Assembly: GCF_000829375.1 (NCBI RefSeq)
Contig: NZ_AP014624.1
Coordinates: 2,666,001 to 2,730,000 of the forward strand
Direction of reading: 5' to 3'
DNA length: 64,000 bases
Origin: Chryseobacterium sp. StRB126
Lineage (GTDB): Bacteria > Bacteroidota > Bacteroidia > Flavobacteriales > Weeksellaceae
This document shows, piece after piece, positions 27,504 to 36,189 of the stretch (the stretch's first letter is position 1; each line of letters begins with the position of its first letter). The notes below the pieces were generated by a model that worked only from the letters and a program-made list of their open reading frames with translations, was not told the DNA's origin and did no database searches. The translations under genes were made by a program, and so were the position numbers.

Positions 27504-27556
27504 TCTTATCTTTTTTCTGATGCTGACCTTTGTCCTGTAATTTTAAACAAGAAAAA

Positions 27557-28354
27557 ATGAAAACAATTTTTATAACAGGAGCTTCTACAGGATTAGGTAA
27601 AGCTACTGCACAATTATTTCAGCAAAAAGGATGGAAAGTAATTGCTACCATGCGAAATCCTGAAGCGGCATCAGATCTTGCTTCTCTGGAGAATGTAACG
27701 GTGCTTCCATTGGATGTTACCCAACCGGAACAGATACAGGCTGCCGTTAAACAATCACTGGGGTCCGGAGATGTGGATGTTGTTTTTAACAACGCAGGGT
27801 ATGGTCTTTTGGGGCCTTTGGAAGCGCTGAGTGATGAGCAGATTGTGAGACAGTTGAATACAAATTTATTGGGTACAATTCGGGTTACTCAGGAGTTCAT
27901 TCCTTATTTCAGAGAAAAAAAGAACGGGATGTTCATTTCAACAACATCCATTGGCGGATTAATGGCTTTCCCTCTGAATTCAATTTATCACGCTACAAAA
28001 TGGGCTTTAGAGGGCTGGAGTGAAAGTATGGCTTTTGAATTGAATCAATTCGGGGTAGATATAAAAACTGTTTCTCCCGGAGGAATTAAGACAGATTTTA
28101 TAAGCCGTTCTCTGGATTCTGCAACAAGTCCTGCCTATGAAGAAATGATTAATTCTCTGTATTCTGGCATGGAAGGAATGATGGAGGGAGCTTCTACACC
28201 GGAACAAATTGCAGCAGTAGTTTATGAGGCGGCTACAGATGGCAAAAAGCAGTTAAGATATGTAGCCGGTGAAGATGCCAATGCTTTATATGCGCAGCGG
28301 CTGGAATTGGGTGATGAGTTATTCAGAGAACAATTAGGTAAGCAGTTTATTTAA
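27557..28354 (+). CDS. Short-chain dehydrogenase/reductase (SDR)
   Basis: 265 residues from ATG 27557; an in-frame TTG at 27530 lies in the promoter area. The Rossmann motif is TGASTGLGKA at residues 7-16, NNAGYG near 84, and the catalytic YHATK near 149-153 with Ser near 136. PGGIKTD follows near 180. It is a classical NAD(P)-dependent oxidoreductase of about 265 residues. An AraC gene follows 77 nt downstream, and the AraC-type repeats upstream suggest local control. Substrate unknown. Confidence 0.9.
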   Translation: MKTIFITGASTGLGKATAQLFQQKGWKVIATMRNPEAASDLASLENVTVLPLDVTQPEQIQAAVKQSLGSGDVDVVFNNAGYGLLGPLEALSDEQIVRQLNTNLLGTIRVTQEFIPYFREKKNGMFISTTSIGGLMAFPLNSIYHATKWALEGWSESMAFELNQFGVDIKTVSPGGIKTDFISRSLDSATSPAYEEMINSLYSGMEGMMEGASTPEQIAAVVYEAATDGKKQLRYVAGEDANALYAQRLELGDELFREQLGKQFI

Positions 28355-28431
28355 TTGTCTGTCAGTTTTATACAGTGTATATTGAAATATTTTTTGCATT
28401 GCATTTCATGAAAAAATAATAACTTTATAAT

Positions 28432-29346
28432 ATGGAAAAGAAAGAAAATTCTATAATAAAAATTTCCTCAATATCGGAGTTACACAATTTGCTGCAGCTT
28501 CCGGGGCCGCTTCATCCATTGGTGAGTCTTATAGATAATGAAAAGATGAGCATAAAAGAGGATTGGGCGGGAAGAAGTTTTATGTTTAATTTCTATAAAA
28601 TTTCCTATAAATATTCTACAAGCGGAAAAATGGGATATGGACAAGGATATTATGATTTCAATGAAGGCGGAATGATGTTTACGGCTCCGGGACAAATACT
28701 TTCTCCTGAAGAAAATGCAGAATACTGTGGCTGTACCCTTTTGATCCATCCGGATTTTATAAGAAACTATCCCCTGGCAAAAAATATAAAAAACCTTGGG
28801 TTCTTTTCTTATGATACCAATGAAGCTCTTCATTTGTCTGATCAGGAAAAGACAATTATGAAAGGGCTTCTGGACAGTATTAAAAATGAATTGAATACCG
28901 CCATTGATGAAGTAAGTCAGGATGTGATTATTTCCTATACTGAAGTTCTCCTCAATTACAGCAATCGTTTTTATAAAAGACAGTTCATTACCAGAAAAGC
29001 TGTGAATAGTGATCTGCTGACTAAAATGGAAAGAGTACTGGCGGATTATTTTAATGACCAGAAAACGTTGACAACCGGACTTCCTACTGTGGAGTTTCTG
29101 GCTTCGGAGCTCAATCTGTCGCCGCATTATCTCAGTGATATGTTAAGGAATCTCACAGGACAGAATGCTCAGCAGCATATTCATGAGAAGTTGATTGAGA
29201 AAGCAAAGGAGTATCTCACTGCAACTAATTTTTCAGTATCGGAGGTAGCTTATGCATTAGGATTTGAACATCCACAGTCTTTTAATAAATTATTTAAAAA
29301 GAAAACAGATCAAACCCCTTTAAGCTATAGACAGCTATTTAATTGA
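28432..29346 (+). CDS. AraC-family transcriptional regulator (SDR-linked)
   Basis: 304 residues. The N-terminal 190 residues are a cupin-like sensor, with GQGYYDFNEGGMMFTAPGQ near 65-83 typical of the beta-barrel. The C-terminal 100 residues form the double HTH: VEFLASELNLSPHYLSDMLRNLTG and VSEVAYALGFEHPQSFNKLFKKKTDQTPLSYR. It lies downstream of the SDR gene on the same strand and probably controls the 27.47-kb repeats; the inducer is unknown. Confidence 0.9.
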   Translation: MEKKENSIIKISSISELHNLLQLPGPLHPLVSLIDNEKMSIKEDWAGRSFMFNFYKISYKYSTSGKMGYGQGYYDFNEGGMMFTAPGQILSPEENAEYCGCTLLIHPDFIRNYPLAKNIKNLGFFSYDTNEALHLSDQEKTIMKGLLDSIKNELNTAIDEVSQDVIISYTEVLLNYSNRFYKRQFITRKAVNSDLLTKMERVLADYFNDQKTLTTGLPTVEFLASELNLSPHYLSDMLRNLTGQNAQQHIHEKLIEKAKEYLTATNFSVSEVAYALGFEHPQSFNKLFKKKTDQTPLSYRQLFN

Positions 29347-29353
29347 GCATAAT

Positions 29354-29386
29354 AATGCCCAGCCGGTACGGCTGGGCATTCTCTTT
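29354..29386 (+). terminator. Strong terminator after the AraC gene
   Basis: AATGCCCAGCCG (29354-29365) pairs perfectly with CGGCTGGGCATT (29369-29380) around a GTA loop, followed by CTCTTT. It begins 8 nt after the AraC stop. Confidence 0.9.
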
Positions 29387-29501
29387 AACGCATTTGGTAG
29401 AAAGAATAAGGTTTTGGATAGATAAAAGTATTTTTCAGGGAATGATGTTCCTTATTTTCATCATAAAAATCATTAAGCAATCAACCTTAAATCCAAATAT
29501 T

Positions 29502-30509
29502 ATGAAAAAATTAAACTTTATCTTATTCCTTTTTTCCGGAATAATATCCTATGCCCAGCCATCAATAACAAGAACTGGTGTTGACCGTGTTAACACTACA
29601 ATTAGTCTCAAATCCGAAGATGTAAGCGGGACTACCATTACAGCCGGACCTTCCGGAGCTAATATTACTTGGGATTTTTCAGCGTATACGGGAACTAATC
29701 CCGTTGCTTATGTGAGCAGAGTATGTCCGGGACAGTCTAACTGTTTCAGGTTTCCGGGAGCCAACAGAATTACAACACTCACCAGTGTTGATTCCAATGA
29801 TTTTAGTGCAATGACAGATACTGAAGCTACGATGTTGGGATCTTACTCAGGGCCTACGTTGGGAGATATTACGGTTACTTATGTCAACCCTTTGATTGAG
29901 TATAAGTTTCCGATTACTTATCAGCAGCAGTTTGATGATACTTATGAGTTCAACAGTGTTTCTGCAGCCATTGGGAATACAAATGAAACAGGGCAGGTGA
30001 GTGTTATTGTTGATGGTTATGGCACAGTAATTACTCCCAGAGGAACTTACCCCAATGTGTTGAGAATAAAAAGAATGAGAACGGCAACGCAAACTATTTC
30101 TGCTTCACCTTCACCTATTATCGCTACTTTTACCAATGAATCTTATCAATGGGTGAGCCAGACTGATGGGATGGTGTTAAGTTTTGCGATTAATACATTG
30201 GTGTTCAATGGAAATACCGATATATCAAAATCGGTATCCTATCTTGATACTGCAGTACTGTCAACAGTTGATTTGGATCGTACAAAAGGGGAGATCTCCG
30301 TTTATCCGAACCCAAGTACTGATTTTATTACGATAGCATCAAAAGAGGATATTAAAAAGGTTATAATCAGTTCTCTGGAAGGTACAACTGTTTTGACAGC
30401 CGAAAATTCTGGAAAAATTGATATTTCAAAGCTTTCCAAAGGGGTTTACATTCTTCAGGGAGAATTGAAGAATGGAACTGTTGTTTCAAAGAAAATAATC
30501 AAAAAGTAA
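29502..30509 (+). CDS. Secreted protein with T9SS type A sorting domain
   Basis: 335 residues from ATG 29502 (KKLNFILFLFSGIISYAQ is the signal peptide); a longer reading from 29343 would cross the terminator and is rejected. The central 230 residues are rich in Thr/Ser/Asn and beta-strand-like with no recognised domain. The last 75 residues are a T9SS type A sorting domain: ISVYPNPSTDFITI, VIISSLEGTTVL, KLSKGVYILQGELKNG, and a Lys-rich end. Function of the cargo unknown. Confidence 0.8.
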   Translation: MKKLNFILFLFSGIISYAQPSITRTGVDRVNTTISLKSEDVSGTTITAGPSGANITWDFSAYTGTNPVAYVSRVCPGQSNCFRFPGANRITTLTSVDSNDFSAMTDTEATMLGSYSGPTLGDITVTYVNPLIEYKFPITYQQQFDDTYEFNSVSAAIGNTNETGQVSVIVDGYGTVITPRGTYPNVLRIKRMRTATQTISASPSPIIATFTNESYQWVSQTDGMVLSFAINTLVFNGNTDISKSVSYLDTAVLSTVDLDRTKGEISVYPNPSTDFITIASKEDIKKVIISSLEGTTVLTAENSGKIDISKLSKGVYILQGELKNGTVVSKKIIKK

Positions 30510-30525
30510 ACGGTTGTTGATATAG

Positions 30526-30566
30526 AATCAGACGTAAAAAGAACTTGCTTTTACGTCTGATTTTTA
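30526..30566 (+). terminator. Terminator after the T9SS cargo gene
   Basis: AATCAGACGTAAAA (30526-30539) pairs perfectly with TTTTACGTCTGATT (30549-30562) and is followed by TTT. The A-rich left flank means it may also serve the convergent GNAT gene. Confidence 0.9.
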
Positions 30567-30602
30567 TATTGTTAAACGATTTTGTTTCTCAAAAGATTGG
30601 TT

Positions 30603-31220
30603 TCAGCCCTTCAAAGAAACTTCCTTTTCTCTGATTAAGGTTTCAATTTTCTGTTTTGCTGTATTCCATTCATCATCCAGAATGCTGTAATAAGCTGCAT
30701 TCCTTGTGGTTCCGTCATTCTGAATTTTATCTTTACGTAAGACTCCTTCAAATACACCGCCGATTTTTTCGATTGCTTTTCTGGATCTGAAGTTATTGTC
30801 TTTTGTTTTCAGCTGTACACGATTGGTTTTTAATACTTCGAAACAGTAGGTAAGTAACAGTAGTTTGCACTCCAAATTAATGGATGTTCCCCAGAATTCT
30901 TTGGTGATCCAAGTCCAGCCGATTTCTAATTTTTTATCTGAAGGATAGATTTCAAAAAATCTTGTGGAGCCTATCAGTTTTTGGGTTTCTTTGTGTCTGA
31001 TAACGAAAGGATATTGGTTTCCGTTTTCTCTTTCTGATAAGGCGAACTCATAGTTTTGATAAAATATAGTTTTATTTGAACCGTCAGTAGGAATTAATGT
31101 CCAAAGCTCTTTATCTGCGGCAGCGGCATACAATTCTTCGAAATGTTCTTTTTCCAAAGGAATCAATTCAACGTTTGTTCCTTCTAAAATGGTGGGATGT
31201 GAAATCCATTTCTCCTTCAT
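30603..31220 (-). CDS. GNAT-family N-acetyltransferase (RimJ/RimL type)
   Basis: 205 residues. VELIPLEKEHFEELY near 17-31 is the N-terminal GNAT block; IGSTRFFEI near 83, KKLEIGWTWITKEFWGTSINLECKLLL near 95-121 holds the acetyl-CoA site in RimJ/L-like form, and NFRSRKAIEKIGGVFEGVLRKD near 143-164 is motif B. These features are typical of Bacteroidota acetyltransferase_3 proteins that acetylate protein N-termini or small amines. Acceptor unknown. Confidence 0.88.
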   Translation of the reverse strand: MKEKWISHPTILEGTNVELIPLEKEHFEELYAAAADKELWTLIPTDGSNKTIFYQNYEFALSERENGNQYPFVIRHKETQKLIGSTRFFEIYPSDKKLEIGWTWITKEFWGTSINLECKLLLLTYCFEVLKTNRVQLKTKDNNFRSRKAIEKIGGVFEGVLRKDKIQNDGTTRNAAYYSILDDEWNTAKQKIETLIREKEVSLKG

Positions 31221-31309
31221 AAAATATTTTTTTGAATAGCTAATTTAATGAAAAACAGAGGATAATAGTATTGAATAAACTGGATTTTAATTTTAAATGA
31301 ATAAAATTT

Positions 31310-31939
31310 CTACCTGGTGATATTTTCAATGGAATCAATTTGCCATTGATCTTTATTATTTTTGACAAGGGTGTACTTATAGGTCATCTCACAGTTTTTC
31401 AGGTGAAACTCTACATAAGATAGCTGAGAATTAACCGGTTTTACAATAAATTTTACTGCTTCAATATGGTTTAGGTCCGATTGATAATCGTCTTGGGTTT
31501 TGAAAAAATAATCATAATCAAATCCATGGGGAGGACCGTCATTAGCTGGGTTCTTTTTGAAATATTCATCACCCTCCACATAATTTTGTCTGTAAGTGGC
31601 CAGAAACTTTTCAGATAATAATTTACTGCTTTTCAGAAAGGATATTTCTTTATCAACCTGATCAAAATCTATAGCATAATTAACAGGAGTTTCATTTTCA
31701 GCCTGAGGACCGCCTTTTATGGTGTTGAAACGAGAAAGGTTATCTTCATTGTCTCTATACCATTTAACGAATGATTCTACTGTTTCAGCCGGAGAATGAT
31801 CCTGAAGTTTAGATGTAGCAGGTTTTGCATTTTCGAGTTTAATGGTATCCGGTACAATGGGTGTTTTGATAGTATCTTTTTTTTTGCAGTGTATAAACAA
31901 CAAACATGTTGCAGACAGTAATACTGTTTTCCTTGGCAT
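31310..31939 (-). CDS. Lipoprotein, DUF3828-like
   Basis: 209 residues with a lipobox LLFIHC at residues 13-18 followed by KKKD. The region SPAETVESFVKWYRDNEDNLS near 49-69 and the C-terminal VEFHLKNCEMTYKYTLVKNNKDQWQIDSIEN resemble DUF3828-type domains of the NTF2-like fold. It should be anchored in the envelope. Function unknown; the assignment is by resemblance only. Confidence 0.6.
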   Translation of the reverse strand: MPRKTVLLSATCLLFIHCKKKDTIKTPIVPDTIKLENAKPATSKLQDHSPAETVESFVKWYRDNEDNLSRFNTIKGGPQAENETPVNYAIDFDQVDKEISFLKSSKLLSEKFLATYRQNYVEGDEYFKKNPANDGPPHGFDYDYFFKTQDDYQSDLNHIEAVKFIVKPVNSQLSYVEFHLKNCEMTYKYTLVKNNKDQWQIDSIENITR

Positions 31940-32057
31940 GGTTAGCTTTCTTTTTAGGGACCAAAATTACAAAATAATGAACTAATTCGCCCATATGATA
32001 TGATGCATTGAGATTAAAAAAGACTGTCACGAATGCACAAATTTTCTTAAAGCAGCC

Positions 32058-32903
32058 TTACTTTTTTATTCTATAATTTTCTCTGTAGGTATTAGCCGTA
32101 ATGCCTGTACAACGTCTGAAATATCGACAAAATAGGGAAGAATCTACAAACTGCAGTTGGTTGCTGATTTCCTTAATGGAGAGTGAAGTTGTCTTGAGGA
32201 GCTCTTCAGCCTGTTTTATCACCCTATAGCTTATCCATTGTTTGATAGGTTTTCCGGTTTCTTTTTTTATCAAGCTGCTTAAGTACTGTGGGGAAAGGAG
32301 CAATTGGTCAGAATAAAATAATACACTTCTTTCTAAATGCCCATGTTTATTTAGTAATTCAAAAAACTGATCGATGATATCCTGACTTCTGGTTTGTAAA
32401 AGACTGTTGTTCTTGATGACTGGCAGATAGAGCTTTGAAACCAATTCCAGAAGGGCGTAGAGTAGATATTGTACTGATTCTACAGTGCTTTCCTCTTTGG
32501 TTTTGGAATGGTAATCATGAATTAATTTTACTGTGGACCAAGTAAGCTTTTTAGCTGTGGATTCAACTTTCATAACCGGATTGAATTTGATTTCATCACT
32601 GGCAAGAAGAACGGTCAGAAAGCTATAGGTGCTGATAAAGTCCAGAGAAATGTAAAATACAGATAATTCAAGATCATTGCTACAGGAAATATTGCCCAGG
32701 TCCGTATCCGGTAACAGCATGATGATGGAATGGGCCTGTATATAAAAGGGAAGGGTATTGATTTGAAGATCCAGCGTTCCGTTGGAAACAAAACAAAGCA
32801 ACAGTTTATTCAGGTTTCCTGCTTTTGCATGAAACTCAAAGACATTGTTTATATTGTATTTTTCAATACATAATCCTTCAAAGTTGGGCTTTATCTCTAT
32901 CAT
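32058..32903 (-). CDS. AraC-family transcriptional regulator, divergent to an MFS gene
   Basis: 281 residues: N-terminal cupin-like sensor (about 1-180), C-terminal double HTH with LFYSDQLLLSPQYLSSLIKKETGKPIKQW and IKEISNQLQFVDSSLFCRYFRRCTGITANTYREN. It is divergent from the YbjJ-like MFS gene, with 190 bp between the two starts. Its own -7 box reads TACCTTTG on the minus strand (32963-32970). Direct repeats at 33004 and 33025 lie between. It probably controls the transporter; the inducer is unknown. Confidence 0.9.
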   Translation of the reverse strand: MIEIKPNFEGLCIEKYNINNVFEFHAKAGNLNKLLLCFVSNGTLDLQINTLPFYIQAHSIIMLLPDTDLGNISCSNDLELSVFYISLDFISTYSFLTVLLASDEIKFNPVMKVESTAKKLTWSTVKLIHDYHSKTKEESTVESVQYLLYALLELVSKLYLPVIKNNSLLQTRSQDIIDQFFELLNKHGHLERSVLFYSDQLLLSPQYLSSLIKKETGKPIKQWISYRVIKQAEELLKTTSLSIKEISNQLQFVDSSLFCRYFRRCTGITANTYRENYRIKK

Positions 32904-32962
32904 TATACAGTGGGATGACTTCTTAGAATGGTTAATAATTTCGCCATTGGTTTTCCTGCGAT

Positions 32963-32970
32963 CAAAGGTA
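32963..32970 (-). promoter_or_regulatory. -7 box of the AraC gene at 32903
   Basis: On the minus strand the sequence is TACCTTTG, giving a leader of about 55 nt. Confidence 0.45.
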
Positions 32971-33003
32971 AGCAGTTAATTTTTCTTTTTGAAAGCGTTG
33001 TTT

Positions 33004-33034
33004 AAAATGGAATATAAAATATCAAAAATGGAAT
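33004..33034. promoter_or_regulatory. 21-bp-spaced direct repeats, probable AraC-type operator
   Basis: AAAATGGAAT occurs at 33004-33013 and again at 33025-33034, start-to-start 21 bp, between divergent AraC and MFS genes. The core AAAATGG also appears, inverted, in the 27.47-kb repeats. Confidence 0.65.
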
Positions 33035-33093
33035 GTATTTTATTGGCTGAGTGTTCATAACTTCGCCAACGGAAATTTTAATCAAACCCTGTT

Positions 33094-34257
33094 ATGATGC
33101 AAGAGAAAGAATCCTTGAATTCTAGAATGCCTACTGCCTGTTTTTTACTTTTCTTTGCCCACGGGCTTGTTTTCTCGTCATGGGCCAGCCGGATTCCCAT
33201 TATTAAAGATGCTCTTTCCATCAATGAGGCACAGCTTGGGACTCTTTTGCTTCTGATGCCTATAGGTCAGCTTTCTACGATGATGCTATCCGGGAAATTG
33301 ATCAGCAGATATGGAAGCAGCAGGATGATTAAAAGCTGCTTTTTATTGTATCCGGTTTTTCTTTTGCTGATTGGGCTTTCTCCTTCTTACTGGATGTTGG
33401 CAGCTGTTCTGTTTTTCTTTGGTGTTACGGGGAACTTGTGTAATATAGCAATCAATACACAGGCCATTGAAATAGAATCTATCACTAAAAGAACGTTGTT
33501 ATCTTCTTATCACGGAGGATGGTGTTTTGCCGGATTGGTAGGCGCATTATTGGGACTGCTTGCTATTAATCTGCATATAGAAACGTTTCATCATTTTGTT
33601 CTTACGTTTATCCTTGTCACTCTGATCTGGGTGTACAGTAAGAACAATCTTACCAATGTTATCCATAAAGCTGAGCCACAAACTCAGTCTATTTTTAAAT
33701 CTGTAAATCCTACATTGGTGGGACTGGGCATCATTGGTTTTTTAAGCATGGCCATTGAAGGTGCCATGTTTGACTGGAGTGGTGTTTATTTTCAAACCAT
33801 TGTAAAAGCACCGCAAAAACTTGTTATATTGGGGTATACGAGTTTTATTTTAATGATGACTTTAGGAAGGTTTATTGGAAACAGGATTATTGAAAAGTTG
33901 GGAAAAAGAACTGTGTTGCAATTCTGTGGAGCCTTAATGAGTATCGGTCTTTTCCTGAGTGTTTTCTTACCCGAGTTATGGATTTGTATCATTGCCTTTA
34001 TGATTATCGGGCTTGGGGCTTCTTTAAGTGTACCATCAGTGTACAGCACCATTGGTAAAGTAAATACGGTTGCACCTAGTATCGCACTGTCATTTGTATC
34101 CAGTATTTCATTTTTAGGCTTTCTGATAGGACCACCTTTGATTGGATATATTGCAGAAGGTTTAGACTTAAGGTATTCTTTCGGGCTTTTTGCCTGCTTT
34201 GGGATCTTATTGAGCATTATGGCCGGAAAGATGGATATATTCAGAAATAAAAATTAA
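33094..34257 (+). CDS. MFS transporter, YbjJ-like
   Basis: 387 residues with 12 predicted hydrophobic helices. The start FLLFFAHGLVFSSWASRIP and AINTQAIEIE...LLSSYHGGWCFAGL are characteristic of the YbjJ-like branch of the major facilitator superfamily. It sits in the inner membrane and probably exports or imports a small metabolite; substrate unknown. Divergent AraC gene and intervening direct repeats suggest inducible expression. A hairpin terminator follows the stop. Confidence 0.9.
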   Translation: MMQEKESLNSRMPTACFLLFFAHGLVFSSWASRIPIIKDALSINEAQLGTLLLLMPIGQLSTMMLSGKLISRYGSSRMIKSCFLLYPVFLLLIGLSPSYWMLAAVLFFFGVTGNLCNIAINTQAIEIESITKRTLLSSYHGGWCFAGLVGALLGLLAINLHIETFHHFVLTFILVTLIWVYSKNNLTNVIHKAEPQTQSIFKSVNPTLVGLGIIGFLSMAIEGAMFDWSGVYFQTIVKAPQKLVILGYTSFILMMTLGRFIGNRIIEKLGKRTVLQFCGALMSIGLFLSVFLPELWICIIAFMIIGLGASLSVPSVYSTIGKVNTVAPSIALSFVSSISFLGFLIGPPLIGYIAEGLDLRYSFGLFACFGILLSIMAGKMDIFRNKN

Positions 34258-34273
34258 TCTGTTACGAAAAAAT

Positions 34274-34306
34274 AAACGGTTTGTTTTCCCAAACAAGCCG
34301 TTTTAT
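34274..34306 (+). terminator. Terminator after the YbjJ-like MFS gene
   Basis: AAACGGTTTGTTT (34274-34286) pairs with AAACAAGCCGTTT (34291-34303), one G-T pair, loop TCCC, followed by T-rich sequence. It also faces the end of the convergent SnoaL-like gene. Confidence 0.85.
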
Positions 34307-34309
34307 TTT

Positions 34310-34699
34310 TTATATCCAATTCTCTATAAGATGCAACCAAAAGGCTTTATCTTCATTGAAAAGGAAAACCGCTGATGCTTTTCTCCTGTTAGTTATTCCC
34401 TCCGTAGTCTGAATTTCAGTATAAGTGGCTATACCATGATGCTCAGAGCAGTGAATCTCTACATTTTCAATCTGAACGCTACGTTCCGGAAATTTTCCAA
34501 AAACAGTAGGAAGCCATTCTGAAAACATAAGTAACGTAGCAGTATTTCCGTCTCCATTAATCATTTTAAAATCAGGAGAAAATCCGGAAAGAATTTTTCT
34601 GAATAATGCCTCCTGGTCCAGGTCATTCCCCTGAAACCATTTTTCAATATTTTCACAGAAGTCTTTTAATTCTGCACTAATTTTTTCTTTGTTATTCAT
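34310..34699 (-). CDS. SnoaL/DUF4440-like (NTF2-fold) protein
   Basis: 129 residues. The pattern of an N-terminal helix pair (ELKDFCENIEKWFQGNDLDQ), FSPDFKMINGDGN in the middle, and a C-terminal beta-sheet ending AFWLHLIENWI is typical of small NTF2-fold polyketide-cyclase/ketosteroid-isomerase-like proteins. It lies 36 nt downstream of the 14-TM MFS gene on the same strand and so likely shares its transcript. Catalytic role unknown. Confidence 0.65.
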   Translation of the reverse strand: MNNKEKISAELKDFCENIEKWFQGNDLDQEALFRKILSGFSPDFKMINGDGNTATLLMFSEWLPTVFGKFPERSVQIENVEIHCSEHHGIATYTEIQTTEGITNRRKASAVFLFNEDKAFWLHLIENWI

Positions 34700-34735
34700 A
34701 GATTTAAAATTTATAATATTTTTTGTTAATAGAAA

Positions 34736-36115
34736 TTAAGCATTAATATATTTGTGCAGCCTGCCATTTACGAATATGCCTATGATCTGAATAGCACCGA
34801 TCATACAAACAGATAATGCAAATGCCTTTGGAAATCCCAATACATCAATCATATTGAAAAATAAAGTTCCGATGACTGCTCCTCCCATTACGCCACCTAC
34901 CTGCATTCCGATACTTACCAGACCTGAAGCCTGTCCTGCTTTTTCTTTGGTCGTAAAAGTAATGGCAGTACGCATCATTACCGGCATAATTGTACCATGG
35001 CCTAACCCTGCTGTAAATAGGGTAATATGAGTGATGAAAGAAGGTTTTTGTTGAAAATAAAAGCACAATGCACTGAAAATAAAACCGCTCATTAATAGTC
35101 CCAGACCGATATAGATCATTGTATAGGTGGAAAGTTTTATTTTGGATACCATTAATGGGCCAAGGAAAAAGGCAATGCCGTAAGGGACAATGGCTAATCC
35201 TGTCTGCATAGAATCCTGTTGCAGAAATTCCTGCAGATAATAAGGATAACAAATAAACAAGCCTGAGGTGAAATTGTAAAAAAAGAGAATCAAAAGACTC
35301 AATGCAAAAGGCTTTTGCTGAAGTAATGTAGGGTCTATAAGGATCGGGCGATTATTTTTCAGAAGATACATTTCGTATCTGATAAAAACAACCAATAATG
35401 ATATCCCTGATATCATAATGACAAATATCCACCATACCCATTGGTATTTCTGTCCAAAAATAAGAGGACATATCAACATCAGTAGCGCAAGAATCAGTAA
35501 TAATGAACCTTTAAAGTCAATCCCTGAATTGGATTCCTTCTGATTATTGTCCATGGTGAAATGAATCCCTGCAATACAAATGATAGTGATGGGAACATTT
35601 ACAAGAAATACCATTTCCCATGAGACACCATTCCAATGTATACTGAGAAGCAATCCTCCAAGCAACTGCCCAATCACAGATGCCAAGCCAAATACCGAAC
35701 TAAAGAGACTTACTGCTTTGGGTTGCTCCTGACTGCTGAACAGGACTTTTATAGAGGCTAAAACCTGGGGAGCCAACAGGGAAGCACCAACTCCCTGAAA
35801 TAACCTTGCGATGATAAGCCATGTTACAGTAGGGGAAAAGGCGCAGGCAAGAGAAGACAATAAAAAAGTATATAATCCCAGGGTGAAAATTCTCTTACGT
35901 CCATAGAGATCTCCCAGCCGCCCACCGCAAACTACCAGAGCTCCATAAGTGAGTCCATAAATGGCAATCACCATCTGTAGTTGGTGTTCACTCGCTTTGA
36001 AAGCATTTTTAATGGAAGGTAAAGCCATATTCACAATAAAATAATCCAGCGGTGAAAGAAAGGCTCCGGCAATCAGGAAATTGAGTGCCTGCCATCGTTT
36101 TGGATAAGTGTTCAT
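34736..36115 (-). CDS. MFS transporter, DHA2 (14-TM, EmrB/QacA) type
   Basis: 459 residues with about 14 hydrophobic segments. PLDYFIVNMALPSIKNAF near 22-39 is the D1 motif of drug:H+ antiporters (usually LDxTIVNVALP), GGRLGDLYGRKRIF near 79-92 is motif A, and a conserved G-rich motif C lies around 150-165 (LASVIGQLLGGLLL). It should export drugs or other small molecules across the inner membrane. A divergent AraC gene (36190) is 74 bp upstream with an inverted CCTCC/GGAGG pair between, suggesting induction by the substrate. Confidence 0.9.
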   Translation of the reverse strand: MNTYPKRWQALNFLIAGAFLSPLDYFIVNMALPSIKNAFKASEHQLQMVIAIYGLTYGALVVCGGRLGDLYGRKRIFTLGLYTFLLSSLACAFSPTVTWLIIARLFQGVGASLLAPQVLASIKVLFSSQEQPKAVSLFSSVFGLASVIGQLLGGLLLSIHWNGVSWEMVFLVNVPITIICIAGIHFTMDNNQKESNSGIDFKGSLLLILALLMLICPLIFGQKYQWVWWIFVIMISGISLLVVFIRYEMYLLKNNRPILIDPTLLQQKPFALSLLILFFYNFTSGLFICYPYYLQEFLQQDSMQTGLAIVPYGIAFFLGPLMVSKIKLSTYTMIYIGLGLLMSGFIFSALCFYFQQKPSFITHITLFTAGLGHGTIMPVMMRTAITFTTKEKAGQASGLVSIGMQVGGVMGGAVIGTLFFNMIDVLGFPKAFALSVCMIGAIQIIGIFVNGRLHKYINA

Positions 36116-36135
36116 ATTTTTTTATGCAAAAATAA

Positions 36136-36171
36136 CCTCCTTGTGTTCTGTTAAAATTGTACTTTTGGAGG
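36136..36171. promoter_or_regulatory. Divergent promoter region with inverted CCTCC/GGAGG pair
   Basis: For the rightward AraC gene, TTG (36141-36143) and TACTTTTG (36160-36167) are spaced as a -33/-7 promoter. On the minus strand TATTTTTG lies just left, in front of the MFS gene. AACCTCC (36134-36140) and GGAGGAA (36167-36173) form an inverted pair overlapping both. Confidence 0.55.
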
Positions 36172-36189
36172 AAAATATAGTGTACACTC

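Noticed and set aside
28480..29127. 215-residue minus-strand ORF opposite the AraC gene at 28432
   Set aside because: It lies fully inside a well-supported AraC gene and has no domain features.
29343..29501. Upstream extension of the T9SS cargo gene
   Set aside because: It would cross the perfect hairpin terminator at 29354-29386 and lacks a signal peptide at its N-terminus.
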